A stretch of DNA of 64,000 nt from Pseudomonas sp. SST3 (GTDB lineage: Bacteria; Pseudomonadota; Gammaproteobacteria; Pseudomonadales; Pseudomonadaceae), in assembly GCF_003325755.1 (NCBI RefSeq), contig NZ_QORI02000007.1:62001-126000 (forward strand), read 5' to 3'. Position 1 is the stretch's first letter; the number at the start of each line of letters is the position of its first letter. This document shows positions 54,001 to 62,575 of the stretch, piece after piece. The position numbers and the translations under genes were made by a program. A model generated the notes under the pieces. That model made no database searches and was not told the DNA's origin. It saw only the letters and a program-made list of their open reading frames with translations.

Positions 54001-54545
54001 TTTTCGGTTTCGCGACGACGCTCCTTGTACTTGGAGATGCCCGCCGCCTCTTCGATGAAATTGCGCAGGTCTTCCGGCTTGGCTTCGATCAGCTTGGAGA
54101 TCATTCCCTGTTCGATGATCGAGTAGCTACGAGGGCCAAGACCGGTGCCAAGGAAGATGTCGGTGATATCACGGCGACGACACTTCACACCATTGAGGAA
54201 ATAAGTGTTCTGCGAGTCTCGAGTGACCCGACGGCGGATGGATATCTCGGCAAACGCCGCATATTCACCGGTCAGGGTGCCGTCCGAATTATCGAAGATC
54301 AGCTCGATGCTGGCTTGGGTCACCGGTTTGCGCGTGTTGGAGCCGTTGAAGATGACGTCCGTCATCGACTCGCCGCGCAAATTCTTTGCCGAGCTCTCGC
54401 CCATCACCCAACGCACGGCGTCGATGATATTGGACTTGCCGCAACCATTCGGCCCAACGACCGCGGCCATGTTGCTTGGGAAGCTGACGGTGGTCGGATC
54501 GACGAAAGATTTGAAGCCGGCAAGCTTGATGCTTTTCAGTCGCAT
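51057..54545 (-). CDS. smc: Chromosome segregation protein SMC
   Basis: 1162 residues. N-terminal Walker A (GPNGCGKSNIID), long coiled coil (about 170-500), hinge (about 500-640, DGLRVEPGWELAVETVLG), second coiled coil (about 650-1000), and C-terminal signature LLSGGEKALTALAL with Walker B CMLDEVDAPLDDANV. The head domains of this SMC condensin bind kleisin; no scpA or scpB is in the window. zipA starts 180 bp downstream. Confidence 0.96.
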   Translation of the reverse strand: MRLKSIKLAGFKSFVDPTTVSFPSNMAAVVGPNGCGKSNIIDAVRWVMGESSAKNLRGESMTDVIFNGSNTRKPVTQASIELIFDNSDGTLTGEYAAFAEISIRRRVTRDSQNTYFLNGVKCRRRDITDIFLGTGLGPRSYSIIEQGMISKLIEAKPEDLRNFIEEAAGISKYKERRRETENRIRRTHENLARLTDLREELERQLERLHRQAQSAEKYQEYKAEERQLKAQLSSLRWQALNEQVGQREQVIGDQEVGFEALVADQRNADASIERLRDGHHELSERFNLVQGRFYSVGGDIARVEQSIQHGQQRLRQLQDDLREAEQARLETESHLGHDRTLLATLGEELAMLEPEQDIAGAAAEETAAQLEEAESAMQGWQEQWERFNQQSAEPRRASEVQQSRIQQLEQSLERLAERQRRLEEERASLAGDPEDAAVAEMSEQLAIGELSLEELAAAQEQTDQQLEQLRGQLQDSSQAEQSARGELQRLNGRIASLEALQQAAMDPGKGVSEWLHERGLDQRPRLADGLRVEPGWELAVETVLGADLQAVQLDSFDDVDMSGFEQGDLRLVSPAQAAKAINGSLLDKVESAADLSPWLGRVRPVNDLNLALAGRDSLGDGESLISRDGYWVSRHFLRVRRAGEAESGLLARGQELERLQGERDDHEASLDSLGEQLAQLRGVQREQEERREQQRRHHQDLSRQQGELNARLSASQAKLEQLSLRRRRLDEELIELSEQRALETEQLGEARLHLQDALDAMALDTEQRETLLASRDGIREQLDRVRQEARQQKDHAHQLAVRIGSLKAQHDSTRQALERLEQQFERAVERREQLNLNLEEGEAPLEELRMKLEELLERRMGVEDELKLARLALEDADRELRDAEKRRTQAEQQAQLLRGQLEQQRMEWQALSVRRKALQDQLHEEGFDLHGVLATLPAGASESEWEAELERLAARIQRLGPINLAAIDEYQQQSERKRYLDAQNDDLAEALDTLENVIRKIDKETRNRFKETFDQINGGLQALFPKVFGGGNAYLELTGEDLLDTGVAIMARPPGKKNSTIHLLSGGEKALTALALVFAIFQLNPAPFCMLDEVDAPLDDANVGRYARLVKEMSEKVQFIYITHNKIAMEMADQLMGVTMHEPGCSRLVTVDVEQAVALAEA

Positions 54546-54806
54546 GGAGGCCTATCCGTGGCGGTCGGCGTGAGGATGTACAAGCAGGTCGCCGGAGGAC
54601 ATCGAGATTCCTGGCATCAAATGGTTGCTGCGCGAAAACGGCGGAGTTTATCACGCCGTCCTGCAGCCATCGCGGGGACGGATACGCAGTATTTCTAAGC
54701 CGTCGTCGAATTTGCATGGACGACAGATGAACCGACACGATATTCGTGTAGGACCCGCTGATCCGCCGGCTATGACGGCAAGGCGCTGTGTATGCGGCGA
54801 CGGACT

Positions 54807-55006
54807 CGTGGGCTGAAGCGGAACGCCGCCCGGCCCGCCCTACGGAATCGCCCCCACGCATGCTAAGGGACTGTAAAAACACTGGGTGGGGCTAGGTCGG
54901 CATCATACGTAGGGTGGGCTTCAGCCCACCGATGGTCGAGGCACGGTCGCGTGTGTGGCAGCTTCTGGTGGACTGAAGCGGAACGCCGCCCGACCCACCC
55001 TACGGG
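54807..55006. repeat. Cluster of three REP-like elements upstream of smc
   Basis: A long variant (54807-54845, GTGGGCTGAAGCGGAACGCC then CGCCCTACGG), the short GTAGGGTGGGCTTCAGCCC form (54909-54930), and a second long variant (54967-55006). The last two face each other. The 485-bp spacer 54546-55030 has no gene. Confidence 0.75.
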
Positions 55007-55030
55007 ACTGTCCGGCCATCCTACGGCGTT

Positions 55031-56026
55031 TCAACCCCCGGTCATGCTCATGAAACGCACCACCTGAACCTGCTCATCGGTACGGAACTCATGCTTTTCC
55101 GGCTTGAGCTGCAGCGCATCGACCAGCGCCTGACGCAGACGCTCGCTGTCGCCCGGATAGCGACGCATCAATGTTTTGAGATCCAGCGCGCCTTCATGTC
55201 CGAGGCAGAGCACCAGCTTGCCTTCGGCGGTGACACGGACGCGGTTGCAGCTTCCGCAGAAATTGTTGCTATGCGGCGAGATGAAGCCGACTTGGGTTTC
55301 GCTGCCGGCAACCTGCCAATAGCGCGACGGGCCGCCAGTGACGTGACTGCTGCGTATCAGCTGATGGCCTACCTCGATACGCTCACGCACCTCCTCGCTG
55401 GAGCAGAAGGTGATTTCGCGCTCATGGCTGGAGATGTTGCCCAGGGGCATTTCTTCGATGAAGCTGATATCTAGGCCGCGTTCGACAGCGAAGTTCACCA
55501 GATCGAGCACTTCGTCATCATTGCGGCCTTTCTGGATCACGCTGTTGAGCTTGATCCGACGGAAACCGGCGTTGCGCGCGGCGTCGATGCCTTCGATGAC
55601 CTGATCGAGCTTGTCACGGCGGGTAAGTTCGGCGAAACGCTCGCGCTTGAGCGAGTCGAGACTGATATTCAGGCGCTTCACACCCGCATCGCGCAGCACC
55701 GGTGCGAGCGTTGGCAGTTGCGAGCCATTGGTGGTGATGGCCAGATCTTCCAGCTCCTCACGCGCGCCCAGGCGGCTCAGCAGACTCGGCAGCCCCTTGC
55801 GCACCAGCGGTTCGCCACCCGTCACTCGGATGCGCTTGACGCCCAGACTGATGAACGCGTCAGCCACAGCGTAGAGCTCTTCCAACGTGAGGATCTGTGC
55901 ACGCGGTGCGAAGACCATGTCTTCACTCATGCAATAGGTGCAGCGAAAATCGCAGCGGTCGGTAACCGACAGTCTGAGGTAGGTGATGCGTCGGCCGAAC
56001 GGATCGACCAACTGAGAATCTGGCAT
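55031..56026 (-). CDS. moaA: GTP 3',8-cyclase MoaA
   Basis: 331 residues. Radical-SAM Cys motif CTYCMSE (from RCDFRCTYCMS), C-terminal second cluster Cys in FCGSCNRVRVTAEG, and the double-Gly tail MTGG needed for activity. First step in molybdopterin synthesis. The start at 56026 (MPDSQLVDPFGR) is preferred over an open upstream extension. Stands alone here. Confidence 0.95.
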   Translation of the reverse strand: MPDSQLVDPFGRRITYLRLSVTDRCDFRCTYCMSEDMVFAPRAQILTLEELYAVADAFISLGVKRIRVTGGEPLVRKGLPSLLSRLGAREELEDLAITTNGSQLPTLAPVLRDAGVKRLNISLDSLKRERFAELTRRDKLDQVIEGIDAARNAGFRRIKLNSVIQKGRNDDEVLDLVNFAVERGLDISFIEEMPLGNISSHEREITFCSSEEVRERIEVGHQLIRSSHVTGGPSRYWQVAGSETQVGFISPHSNNFCGSCNRVRVTAEGKLVLCLGHEGALDLKTLMRRYPGDSERLRQALVDALQLKPEKHEFRTDEQVQVVRFMSMTGG

Positions 56027-56265
56027 GTCGCTCTCCAAGGCGTGATGCGCATGTCTAAGACTATGTCGGAACGTGGCGCGAGGCAAAGGTGCGGAGCCGA
56101 ATGGTCTCTACCGGCGCGTCGCCAATGAGCGGTTGCGACCCTCCGCGTCTGGTCCGAGGCAGGACGATAACTGTCCGGTTTGCTAACCCCGGCCGCAACG
56201 AGTTTTGCGACTACGGTTCGAACACTGGGATAATTTCGCTTTTACCGATACCGGAGCTTACGTAG

Positions 56266-57117
56266 ATGGACAACGACGCCCTCCGATCGATGGGCTGGCG
56301 CGAGCGCCTGTACGTGATCATCTTCTTTACCAATACGCCGGCGGGAAAACGTTTCGACACCTGGCTGCTGGTCGTCATCTTTGCCAGCCTCGTCGTGGTG
56401 ATGTTCGATAGTGTGGCAATTTACAGCGAGCGACACGGCGTTGTTCTGGATGGGCTCGAATGGTTATTTACGGGCATTTTCCTGATCGAATACCTGGTGC
56501 GCATCTATTGCCACCCTGAGCCCCGTAAATACATCTTCAGTTTCTACGGCGCAATCGATCTGCTCTCGGTGGTTCCGGCGTTCATCGCACTGCTGCTACC
56601 CGACGCCGAATACTTGCTGGTGGTACGCGCCATTCGCATGTTGCGTGTGTTCCGTGTGCTAAAGCTGACGCAGTATCTGAGCCAGGCCAACTTCCTGCTG
56701 GTCGCACTGCGAGGCAGCAAGCAGAAAATCATCGTTTTCCTGCTCAGCGTGACGACCCTGGTGCTCATTTACGGCACGCTCATGTACGTCATCGAAGGGC
56801 CGGAGAACGGCTTCACCAGCATCCCGATGAGCATCTACTGGGCTGTGGTGACCATTACCACCGTCGGCTTCGGCGATATCGTCCCGCATACGCCGCTGGG
56901 CAAGGCTGTGGCCACGTTGGTAATGATCACCGGCTATTCGATCATTGCCGTGCCCACCGGCATCTTTACTGCGGAATTGGCGACCGCCATGCGAGCCGAT
57001 ACCTTGCAGCGCCGCTGTCCGACCTGCGAGAAGCTCAGTCACGAGCCCAACGCAGCGTTCTGCAGTCGCTGCGGTAGCCAGCTTTTCAAGCAGGCAGAAC
57101 ACGGGGCTGATAGCTAA
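56266..57117 (+). CDS. Voltage-gated ion channel (K+ type) with C-terminal zinc ribbon
   Basis: 283 residues. Six transmembrane helices; S4 with regularly placed Arg (RAIRMLRVFRVLKL, 121-134); selectivity filter TVGFGD at 199-204, as in K+ channels; and a C-terminal zinc ribbon (CPTCEKLSHEPNAAFCSRC, near 250-268), which is unusual for a channel. Predicted inner-membrane K+ channel. A GGAG lies upstream of the ATG. Upstream spacer 56027-56265 has no gene. Confidence 0.9.
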   Translation: MDNDALRSMGWRERLYVIIFFTNTPAGKRFDTWLLVVIFASLVVVMFDSVAIYSERHGVVLDGLEWLFTGIFLIEYLVRIYCHPEPRKYIFSFYGAIDLLSVVPAFIALLLPDAEYLLVVRAIRMLRVFRVLKLTQYLSQANFLLVALRGSKQKIIVFLLSVTTLVLIYGTLMYVIEGPENGFTSIPMSIYWAVVTITTVGFGDIVPHTPLGKAVATLVMITGYSIIAVPTGIFTAELATAMRADTLQRRCPTCEKLSHEPNAAFCSRCGSQLFKQAEHGADS

Positions 57118-57267
57118 GGTCATGCCTCCCGTCCACGCGCGCTGGTCGACGGTCATCGTGCCCGCCTCACCCATTTAGGGGCCGCTCGCCGGCGTCAAAG
57201 CATCCGAACCGCCTCGTCCGAGGGTTGTCACAACCTCTGACTTGCTGCGGGCCGGATGGAGACGCGA

Positions 57268-57681
57268 ATGCCCTTGCTCAAACTGCTGCACTTCGCGGGC
57301 CTGCTGTGCTGGTGCGGCACTCTTCTGTATCTGCCGGCGCTCATTGCCGCGGGTACCCGACGCACAGATCCGCTTTTTTACCGGGACCATGCCCACCTTA
57401 CGCGCATGGTGTTCAACCTCGTCGGCACGCCAGCTGCGCTGATCGCGATCGGCTCCGGCACCGCCCTGTTTCTACGAGACGGCATCATGGCCGGGTGGCT
57501 GATCGTCAAGCTCAGCACCGTCGCCGGCATGGTGTTGTGTCACGCCCTCTGTGGCGTGCTGGTCCTGCACATCGAGCGCTCGCCTGAGCAGAGCGTGAGC
57601 GTTCGCTGCCGCGTTCTCGGCGCAACTATCGCGACATTGATTACGGCAACGCTCTGGCTGGTACTGGCCAAGCCGTTCTGA
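57268..57681 (+). CDS. CopD/HemJ-like membrane protein
   Basis: 137 residues, four hydrophobic segments. LLHFAGLLCWCGTLLYLPAL at the N-terminus and WLIVKLSTVAGMVLCHALCG resemble both CopD and HemJ (protoporphyrinogen oxidase) families, including an early His and a Lys. The start at 57268 is set by GGAG six bases upstream. It lies 66 bp before the convergent DUF2231 gene and near an oxidase operon, so a heme-related role is possible but unproven. Confidence 0.75.
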   Translation: MPLLKLLHFAGLLCWCGTLLYLPALIAAGTRRTDPLFYRDHAHLTRMVFNLVGTPAALIAIGSGTALFLRDGIMAGWLIVKLSTVAGMVLCHALCGVLVLHIERSPEQSVSVRCRVLGATIATLITATLWLVLAKPF

Positions 57682-57746
57682 CAACCGCTCGATCAACCCG
57701 AATGGCGCACATGACCGAACGACTCAAACCCCATCCGCAGTCCGCA

Positions 57747-58211
57747 TCAGATCTTGTCCAGATCGACCCCAACGGCATGCTCGTATACCAGCCGCCCTCC
57801 GAGATAAGCCGCCAGCGAGATCAGGGCGGCCGTGATCGCAGACAAATACAAGGCCCAGAGGTGCATGTTGTCCCCCTCGTTCTGGTAGCGCAGCAACCAG
57901 TTGAGCGAAGCCAGCGAGAGCATCATCACTGCCAGTATCGCGTGGCACCAGGCAGTGATCTTCTGGCGGATCTCACGCACGCTGAGCAGATCGATCAGGC
58001 CGAAAATGCTCGCCACCCATCCCCCGAGCGCACCAACGCCAGCCAGCCAGAGCCCGGCACGCCACCAGAAATCATCCAGTGTCCAGATATGGGCCAGATC
58101 AACCGGCAGCAGGCCGATCAGTGCCGCAACCGGGAAATGGATCAGCATCGGATGCAGGGGATGCCCGGCGATCGCGGCGCGGCTGTGAATGGAATCATGG
58201 GAATTGGCCAT
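57747..58211 (-). CDS. DUF2231 membrane protein
   Basis: 154 residues, four hydrophobic segments, with the family N-terminus GHPLHPMLIHFPVAALIG. Function unknown. Divergent from coxB, 63 bp apart; the coxB promoter must lie in or near its 5' end. Confidence 0.83.
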   Translation of the reverse strand: MANSHDSIHSRAAIAGHPLHPMLIHFPVAALIGLLPVDLAHIWTLDDFWWRAGLWLAGVGALGGWVASIFGLIDLLSVREIRQKITAWCHAILAVMMLSLASLNWLLRYQNEGDNMHLWALYLSAITAALISLAAYLGGRLVYEHAVGVDLDKI

Positions 58212-58274
58212 CCGGCACTCCAGCGGCAGAAAGGGGAACGGGCCACGCGATCACCAGAACGAGCCGGCAGCCTC

Positions 58275-59252
58275 TTGAAATGGACCACACTGGCGCTGTC
58301 AGTTCCTTTACTGACCGCCTGTGCCGGGCCGCTATCCACGCTCGACCCGGCCAGCCCCATGGCGCGCCAGGTGGCGAATGTCTGGTGGGGCATGTTCGCC
58401 TTCGCCACCCTTGTGCTGGTGGCAGTCAGCGTGCTCTGGGTCTATGCCCTGGCCCGTAAGCCGCGCCAGACCAGCGAGGAACAAGCGATACGGCTGAACC
58501 GCCGCTGGGTCATCGGTGGCGGCATCGTGCTGCCCAGCCTGAGCATTATCGTGCTGCTGATATTCGGCATTCCGACCGGCCGCAGCATGATGCCACTACC
58601 GGTGGAAGGCGAGCAGCCGCTGAAGGTTGAAGTCACCGGCCATCAGTGGTGGTGGGAAGTGCACTACCCCGACAGCGGTGTCACTACGGCCAATCAGCTG
58701 ATTATTCCGGCCGGCCGCCTGGTGGATGTGCATGTCACCAGCGCCGATGTCATCCACTCGTTCTGGATACCACGGCTCGGTGGAAAGATGGACATGCTGC
58801 CGGGACGAACCAATGTCATTCGCATCGAAGCCGGACATACAGGAATCTTTCACGGTCAATGCTCGGAGTTCTGCGGGCTTCAGCACACGCACATGAAACT
58901 CCATGTTGAAGCGCTCGATGAAGGCGGCTTTGGCGAATGGATCGCCGCGAGAGGGAACCTCAGCATCACGCAGCGCGCCCCCGGTGAGGCCGGCCAGGTC
59001 TTCAACGACCGCTGCGGTCAATGTCATCGCGTCGCAGGCGTCAGTAGTGGCGATCGCGCGCCGGACCTGACCGACTTGGCGAGTCGCCCCAGCCTGGGCG
59101 CCGGCGTGATAGAAAACGATAGCGAGGGGCTACGACGCTGGCTGCGTGAACACAAGACGCTCAAGTTCGGCAATGGTATGCCGGCGCATGACGACGTACC
59201 GCCTGAAACCCTCGACCAGATTGCTGCTTGGCTGGAGACGCTCGCGCCATGA
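58275..59252 (+). CDS. coxB: Cytochrome c oxidase subunit II with fused cytochrome c, caa3 type, TTG start
   Basis: 325 residues. A lipoprotein-like leader (lipobox LTAC), two membrane helices (about 40-65 and 80-100), the CuA domain with His in VIHSFW and the CSEFCGLQHTHM motif, then a C-terminal cytochrome c domain with CGQCH and a Met ligand in GNGMPAHD. The best start is TTG at 58275, since no ATG or GTG precedes the leader and the long upstream frame lies opposite the DUF2231 gene. Overlaps ctaD by four bases (ATGA). Confidence 0.88.
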   Translation: MKWTTLALSVPLLTACAGPLSTLDPASPMARQVANVWWGMFAFATLVLVAVSVLWVYALARKPRQTSEEQAIRLNRRWVIGGGIVLPSLSIIVLLIFGIPTGRSMMPLPVEGEQPLKVEVTGHQWWWEVHYPDSGVTTANQLIIPAGRLVDVHVTSADVIHSFWIPRLGGKMDMLPGRTNVIRIEAGHTGIFHGQCSEFCGLQHTHMKLHVEALDEGGFGEWIAARGNLSITQRAPGEAGQVFNDRCGQCHRVAGVSSGDRAPDLTDLASRPSLGAGVIENDSEGLRRWLREHKTLKFGNGMPAHDDVPPETLDQIAAWLETLAP

Positions 59253-61780
59253 ATGCTTCGTTCAGGGGCAGCGCCCCGTCTACCGATCCGGATCAGCTTC
59301 ACGACCAATTCAACGATGTCTGGGGCAACCCGCGCGGCTGGCGCGCGCTGACCATCGTCAACCACACCAGCATTGGCCTGCGCTTCCTTATCACCGGCGG
59401 TGTGTTCTTCCTGATCGGCGGGCTGATGGCGATGCTGATCCGCACTCAGCTGGCGATGCCCGGCTACGTGCTGATGGAGCCGGAGGTCTACAACCAGGTC
59501 TTCACCATGCACGGCTCGGTGATGATGTTCCTGTTTGCGGTGCCAATGATGGAAGGGTTGGCGGTCTATCTCATCCCGAAAATGATCGGCGCGCGCGATC
59601 TGATTTTCCCGCGCCTCTCCTCGTTGGGGTATTTCTGCTACCTGTTCGGCGGCATCATCCTGTTATCCAGCGTGTTTCTTGGCGTTGCGCCAAAAGCCGG
59701 TTGGTTCATGTACACGCCATTGTCCAGCTCATCGCACATGCCCGGAGTCAATTCGGATTTCTGGCTGCTGGGCATCACCTTCGTTGAGATTTCCGCCGTG
59801 AGCGCCGGGGTCGAACTGGTGGTGTCGATCCTGCGCACCCGCACCAATGGCATGGCGCTGCATCAGATGCCGCTTTACGCCTGGTACATTCTGGTGATGG
59901 CGCTGATGATCGTGTTCGGCTTCCCGCCGCTGATCCTCGGCAGCATTTTGCTTGAACTGGAACGCGCCGCCGGCCTGCCCTTCTTCGACACCGCCAAGGG
60001 CGGCGACCCGGTGCTCTGGCAGCATCTGTTCTGGCTGTTCGGTCACCCTGAGGTGTACATCATCTTCCTGCCCGGCGCAGGCATTGTCTCGACGCTGCTG
60101 CCGGTGTTCTGCCAGCGACCGCTGGTGGGCTATCGCTGGGTAGTGCTCGGCGTGCTGACCACCGGCTTCCTGAGTTTCGGCCTCTGGGTCCATCACATGT
60201 TCACGGTGGGCATTCCGGCGTTGGCACTGGGCTTCTTCTCGGCAGCGAGCATGCTGGTGGCGATCCCCACCGGGGTGCAGATCTTCGCCTGGATCGCGAC
60301 CTTGTGGCTGGGCAAGCCGGTGTATCACGTGCCGATGCTCTGGTTGGTGGGTTTCCTGATCGTCTTCGTCTGCGGCGGATTGACCGGCGTGATGGTCGCC
60401 CTGGTGCCCTTCGACTGGCAGGTACACGACACCCACTTCGTCGTCGCGCACATGCATTACGTGCTGGTCGGCGGGATGTTCTTTCCGTTGATGGCCGGGC
60501 TGTATTACTGGCTACCGCATTTCTCGGGTCGCATGCCCTCGGTGCGCCTGGGTCGCTGGGGGTTCTGGCTGGTTTTCATCGGTTTCAATACCACCTTCCT
60601 GATCATGCACTGGACCGGCCTGCTGGGCATGCCGCGCCGGGTCTATACCTACGACACGGGCCTGGGCTGGGACATTCCCAACCTGATCTCGTCCATCGGC
60701 AGTTTCATCATGGCCATCGGCATCGGCACCATCCTGCTGGATATCGTGCTGCACTTCCGCTTCGGCCAGCCGGCCAAGACCAACCCGTGGAACGCCGATA
60801 CACTGGAATGGGCTACGAGCTTGCCGCCAAGCCCGTACAACTTCGTCAGCCTGCCGGACGTCACGGACCGACATCCCCTCTGGAAGGACCCGGATCTGCC
60901 ACACAGCATAGCCCGAGGCGAGCATGCACTGACGACGATTGATCATGGGCGCCGCGAAACCTGGGGCTCCGACCCCTTGACGGGCAAAGTACGGGAGGTA
61001 ATCCACCTACCCGGCAACAGCTGGTGGCCATTCGTGGCCTCAGTATTTCTCGCGGTGCTCTGCCTGAGCCTGTTGAGCAAGGCGTACTGGCTGGCCCTCG
61101 CCGCCACCGTGGCGACGCTGATCGTTCTATTCCGCTGGTCTTGGGAGAACGGCGCGCATCCCGTCGCCGCGCCGGATGCGCGCACCCAACCGGGTGAACC
61201 GCCGCTGCATTCACGGACCTTCGACGGCCCCGGCTTGTGGGGCATGGGCGTCACCCTGCTGGCCAACGGTACTCTGTATCTGTCGCTGCTGTTCGGCTGG
61301 TTCTATCTATGGACCGTTTCGCCGGAATGGCAAGTACCGGAACAGTCCGACATCAATGGCTGGCTGATGCTGGCCAGCGCCATCCTGCTGACGATCGGCA
61401 CGCTGTGGATGCGAGTGATTCCGGCGAGGCTTCGCCGTGGCAACTGCAGCGGACTGCTCGGCAACATGAGTGTGGTTTCAGCCATCGGCATGGTGCAATT
61501 CGGCACGTTGTTGTGGGTGCTGCTTGGCGCCGATCTGCAGATCACCGAAACCGCCCACGACGCGGTGATTTTCGTGATTCTGGCCTACAGCCTGATTCAC
61601 TGCGGCCTGGCGACGATTTGCACCCTGCTGCAGGTGCTACGGGTGCATTACGGCTATGTGGGGAAAAAGGCGCCCTACGAGCCGGTGGTGGTCGAGCAGC
61701 TCTGGTATTACAACCTGGGCGTGGTCTGGAGTGCCTACGCGGCGATCGTTCTGTTCCCGGCGGCTTGGGGAGGTGCCTGA
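59249..61780 (+). CDS. ctaD: Cytochrome c oxidase subunits I and III fused
   Basis: 843 residues. Subunit I (about 1-570): heme a His in FTMHGSVMMF, CuB His-Tyr in WLFGHPEVYIIFLPGAG, HHMFTVG, and HDTHFVVAHMHYVL. The Glu in GHPEV is the A-type marker. A linker with charged residues (about 570-650) leads to a subunit III-like part with about five to six helices (to 843). Terminal proton-pumping oxidase reducing oxygen. Coupled at both ends by ATGA overlaps. Confidence 0.9.
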   Translation: MNASFRGSAPSTDPDQLHDQFNDVWGNPRGWRALTIVNHTSIGLRFLITGGVFFLIGGLMAMLIRTQLAMPGYVLMEPEVYNQVFTMHGSVMMFLFAVPMMEGLAVYLIPKMIGARDLIFPRLSSLGYFCYLFGGIILLSSVFLGVAPKAGWFMYTPLSSSSHMPGVNSDFWLLGITFVEISAVSAGVELVVSILRTRTNGMALHQMPLYAWYILVMALMIVFGFPPLILGSILLELERAAGLPFFDTAKGGDPVLWQHLFWLFGHPEVYIIFLPGAGIVSTLLPVFCQRPLVGYRWVVLGVLTTGFLSFGLWVHHMFTVGIPALALGFFSAASMLVAIPTGVQIFAWIATLWLGKPVYHVPMLWLVGFLIVFVCGGLTGVMVALVPFDWQVHDTHFVVAHMHYVLVGGMFFPLMAGLYYWLPHFSGRMPSVRLGRWGFWLVFIGFNTTFLIMHWTGLLGMPRRVYTYDTGLGWDIPNLISSIGSFIMAIGIGTILLDIVLHFRFGQPAKTNPWNADTLEWATSLPPSPYNFVSLPDVTDRHPLWKDPDLPHSIARGEHALTTIDHGRRETWGSDPLTGKVREVIHLPGNSWWPFVASVFLAVLCLSLLSKAYWLALAATVATLIVLFRWSWENGAHPVAAPDARTQPGEPPLHSRTFDGPGLWGMGVTLLANGTLYLSLLFGWFYLWTVSPEWQVPEQSDINGWLMLASAILLTIGTLWMRVIPARLRRGNCSGLLGNMSVVSAIGMVQFGTLLWVLLGADLQITETAHDAVIFVILAYSLIHCGLATICTLLQVLRVHYGYVGKKAPYEPVVVEQLWYYNLGVVWSAYAAIVLFPAAWGGA

Positions 61781-62139
61781 TGAAGTACCGCCGCACATCA
61801 GTCTTTCATCCGATGCAGATCCCGTTCGGGCTGACCATCTGGAGCCTCTGGTTCGCCACGATGTACGGCTCGCACGCTGTAGTCTGCTCCATCGCGCCGC
61901 CCGATCCCAATCAGGGAATCTTCAATTGGCTGAACGCGAGTTTCGGCGTGTTCACCCTGATGGTGGTCGCCCTGTTGCTATGGCTGGGCCATCGCTCGTG
62001 GAAACTGTCACGGCCACCGCATGACCTGAACGAGCGTCAGGTGTTCGTCACTAAAGTCGCTTCGGGAATTCATTTCATCGCCGCGCTGGCGACGGTGTTC
62101 GTCGGGCTGCAGCTGGCGTTTCTGCCGCCCTGCGTTTGA
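61780..62139 (+). CDS. Small membrane protein of the caa3-type oxidase operon
   Basis: 119 residues, three hydrophobic segments (near 13-35, 53-72, 97-115). The ATG overlaps the ctaD stop (ATGA), so it is a co-translated operon member. Likely a small oxidase subunit (subunit IV position), but no family motif was recognised. Three Cys residues (AVVCS, PPCV) are not in a known pattern. Confidence 0.72.
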   Translation: MKYRRTSVFHPMQIPFGLTIWSLWFATMYGSHAVVCSIAPPDPNQGIFNWLNASFGVFTLMVVALLLWLGHRSWKLSRPPHDLNERQVFVTKVASGIHFIAALATVFVGLQLAFLPPCV

Positions 62140-62259
62140 GCGATCGCTCGATCAGGTCCCGAGCAGGCAGCGCGTTGCGACAGCATCGCTGATCGCGACC
62201 TTCCAGCCTGGTTCGAGGGGCTGCACCTATCCAGCAGGTGCCCGACTCGAGCGGCGCTA

Positions 62260-62511
62260 TCAATCGGTTTTCTTACGAATCCAGTAGAGGTAGGTCCCCT
62301 CTGCGGTCTGCTGCTCCACCAGTTCATGGCCGAGAAATACGCAGAATTTGGGAATATCGCGCTGGGTAGATGGATCGGTTGCGATCACCTTGAGCAATTC
62401 GCCGCCGCCGAGTCCGCGAACCTTGTTGTGCAGCATCATCACCGGCTCGGGGCAATTCAGACCGCTGGCATCGAGCACCGCGTCGGCGGACAGTTCAGCA
62501 GATTGAGACAT
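62260..62511 (-). CDS. tusA: Sulfur carrier protein TusA
   Basis: 83 residues with the catalytic Cys in [14 protein letters not shown]. Passes sulfur from IscS toward tRNA thiolation or related pathways. It lies 64 bp after rlmM on the same strand. The tRNA product of thiolation is also the substrate of mnmH in this window. Confidence 0.95.
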   Translation of the reverse strand: MSQSAELSADAVLDASGLNCPEPVMMLHNKVRGLGGGELLKVIATDPSTQRDIPKFCVFLGHELVEQQTAEGTYLYWIRKKTD

Positions 62512-62575
62512 AACAGGCTCCTAAAACAGGACGGCATTGTCGCCCAGACAGATCGCGCGGTCACCCGCTTGCGCA

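Noticed and set aside
57702..58274. Upstream extension of the coxB frame to 57702
   Set aside because: The extension runs opposite the DUF2231 gene, and a clear lipoprotein leader begins only at about 58275.
61237..61779. Upstream extension of the small oxidase operon protein to 61237
   Set aside because: That part is a shadow inside the ctaD subunit III region; the ATGA overlap at 61780 and a new hydrophobic start mark the real gene.
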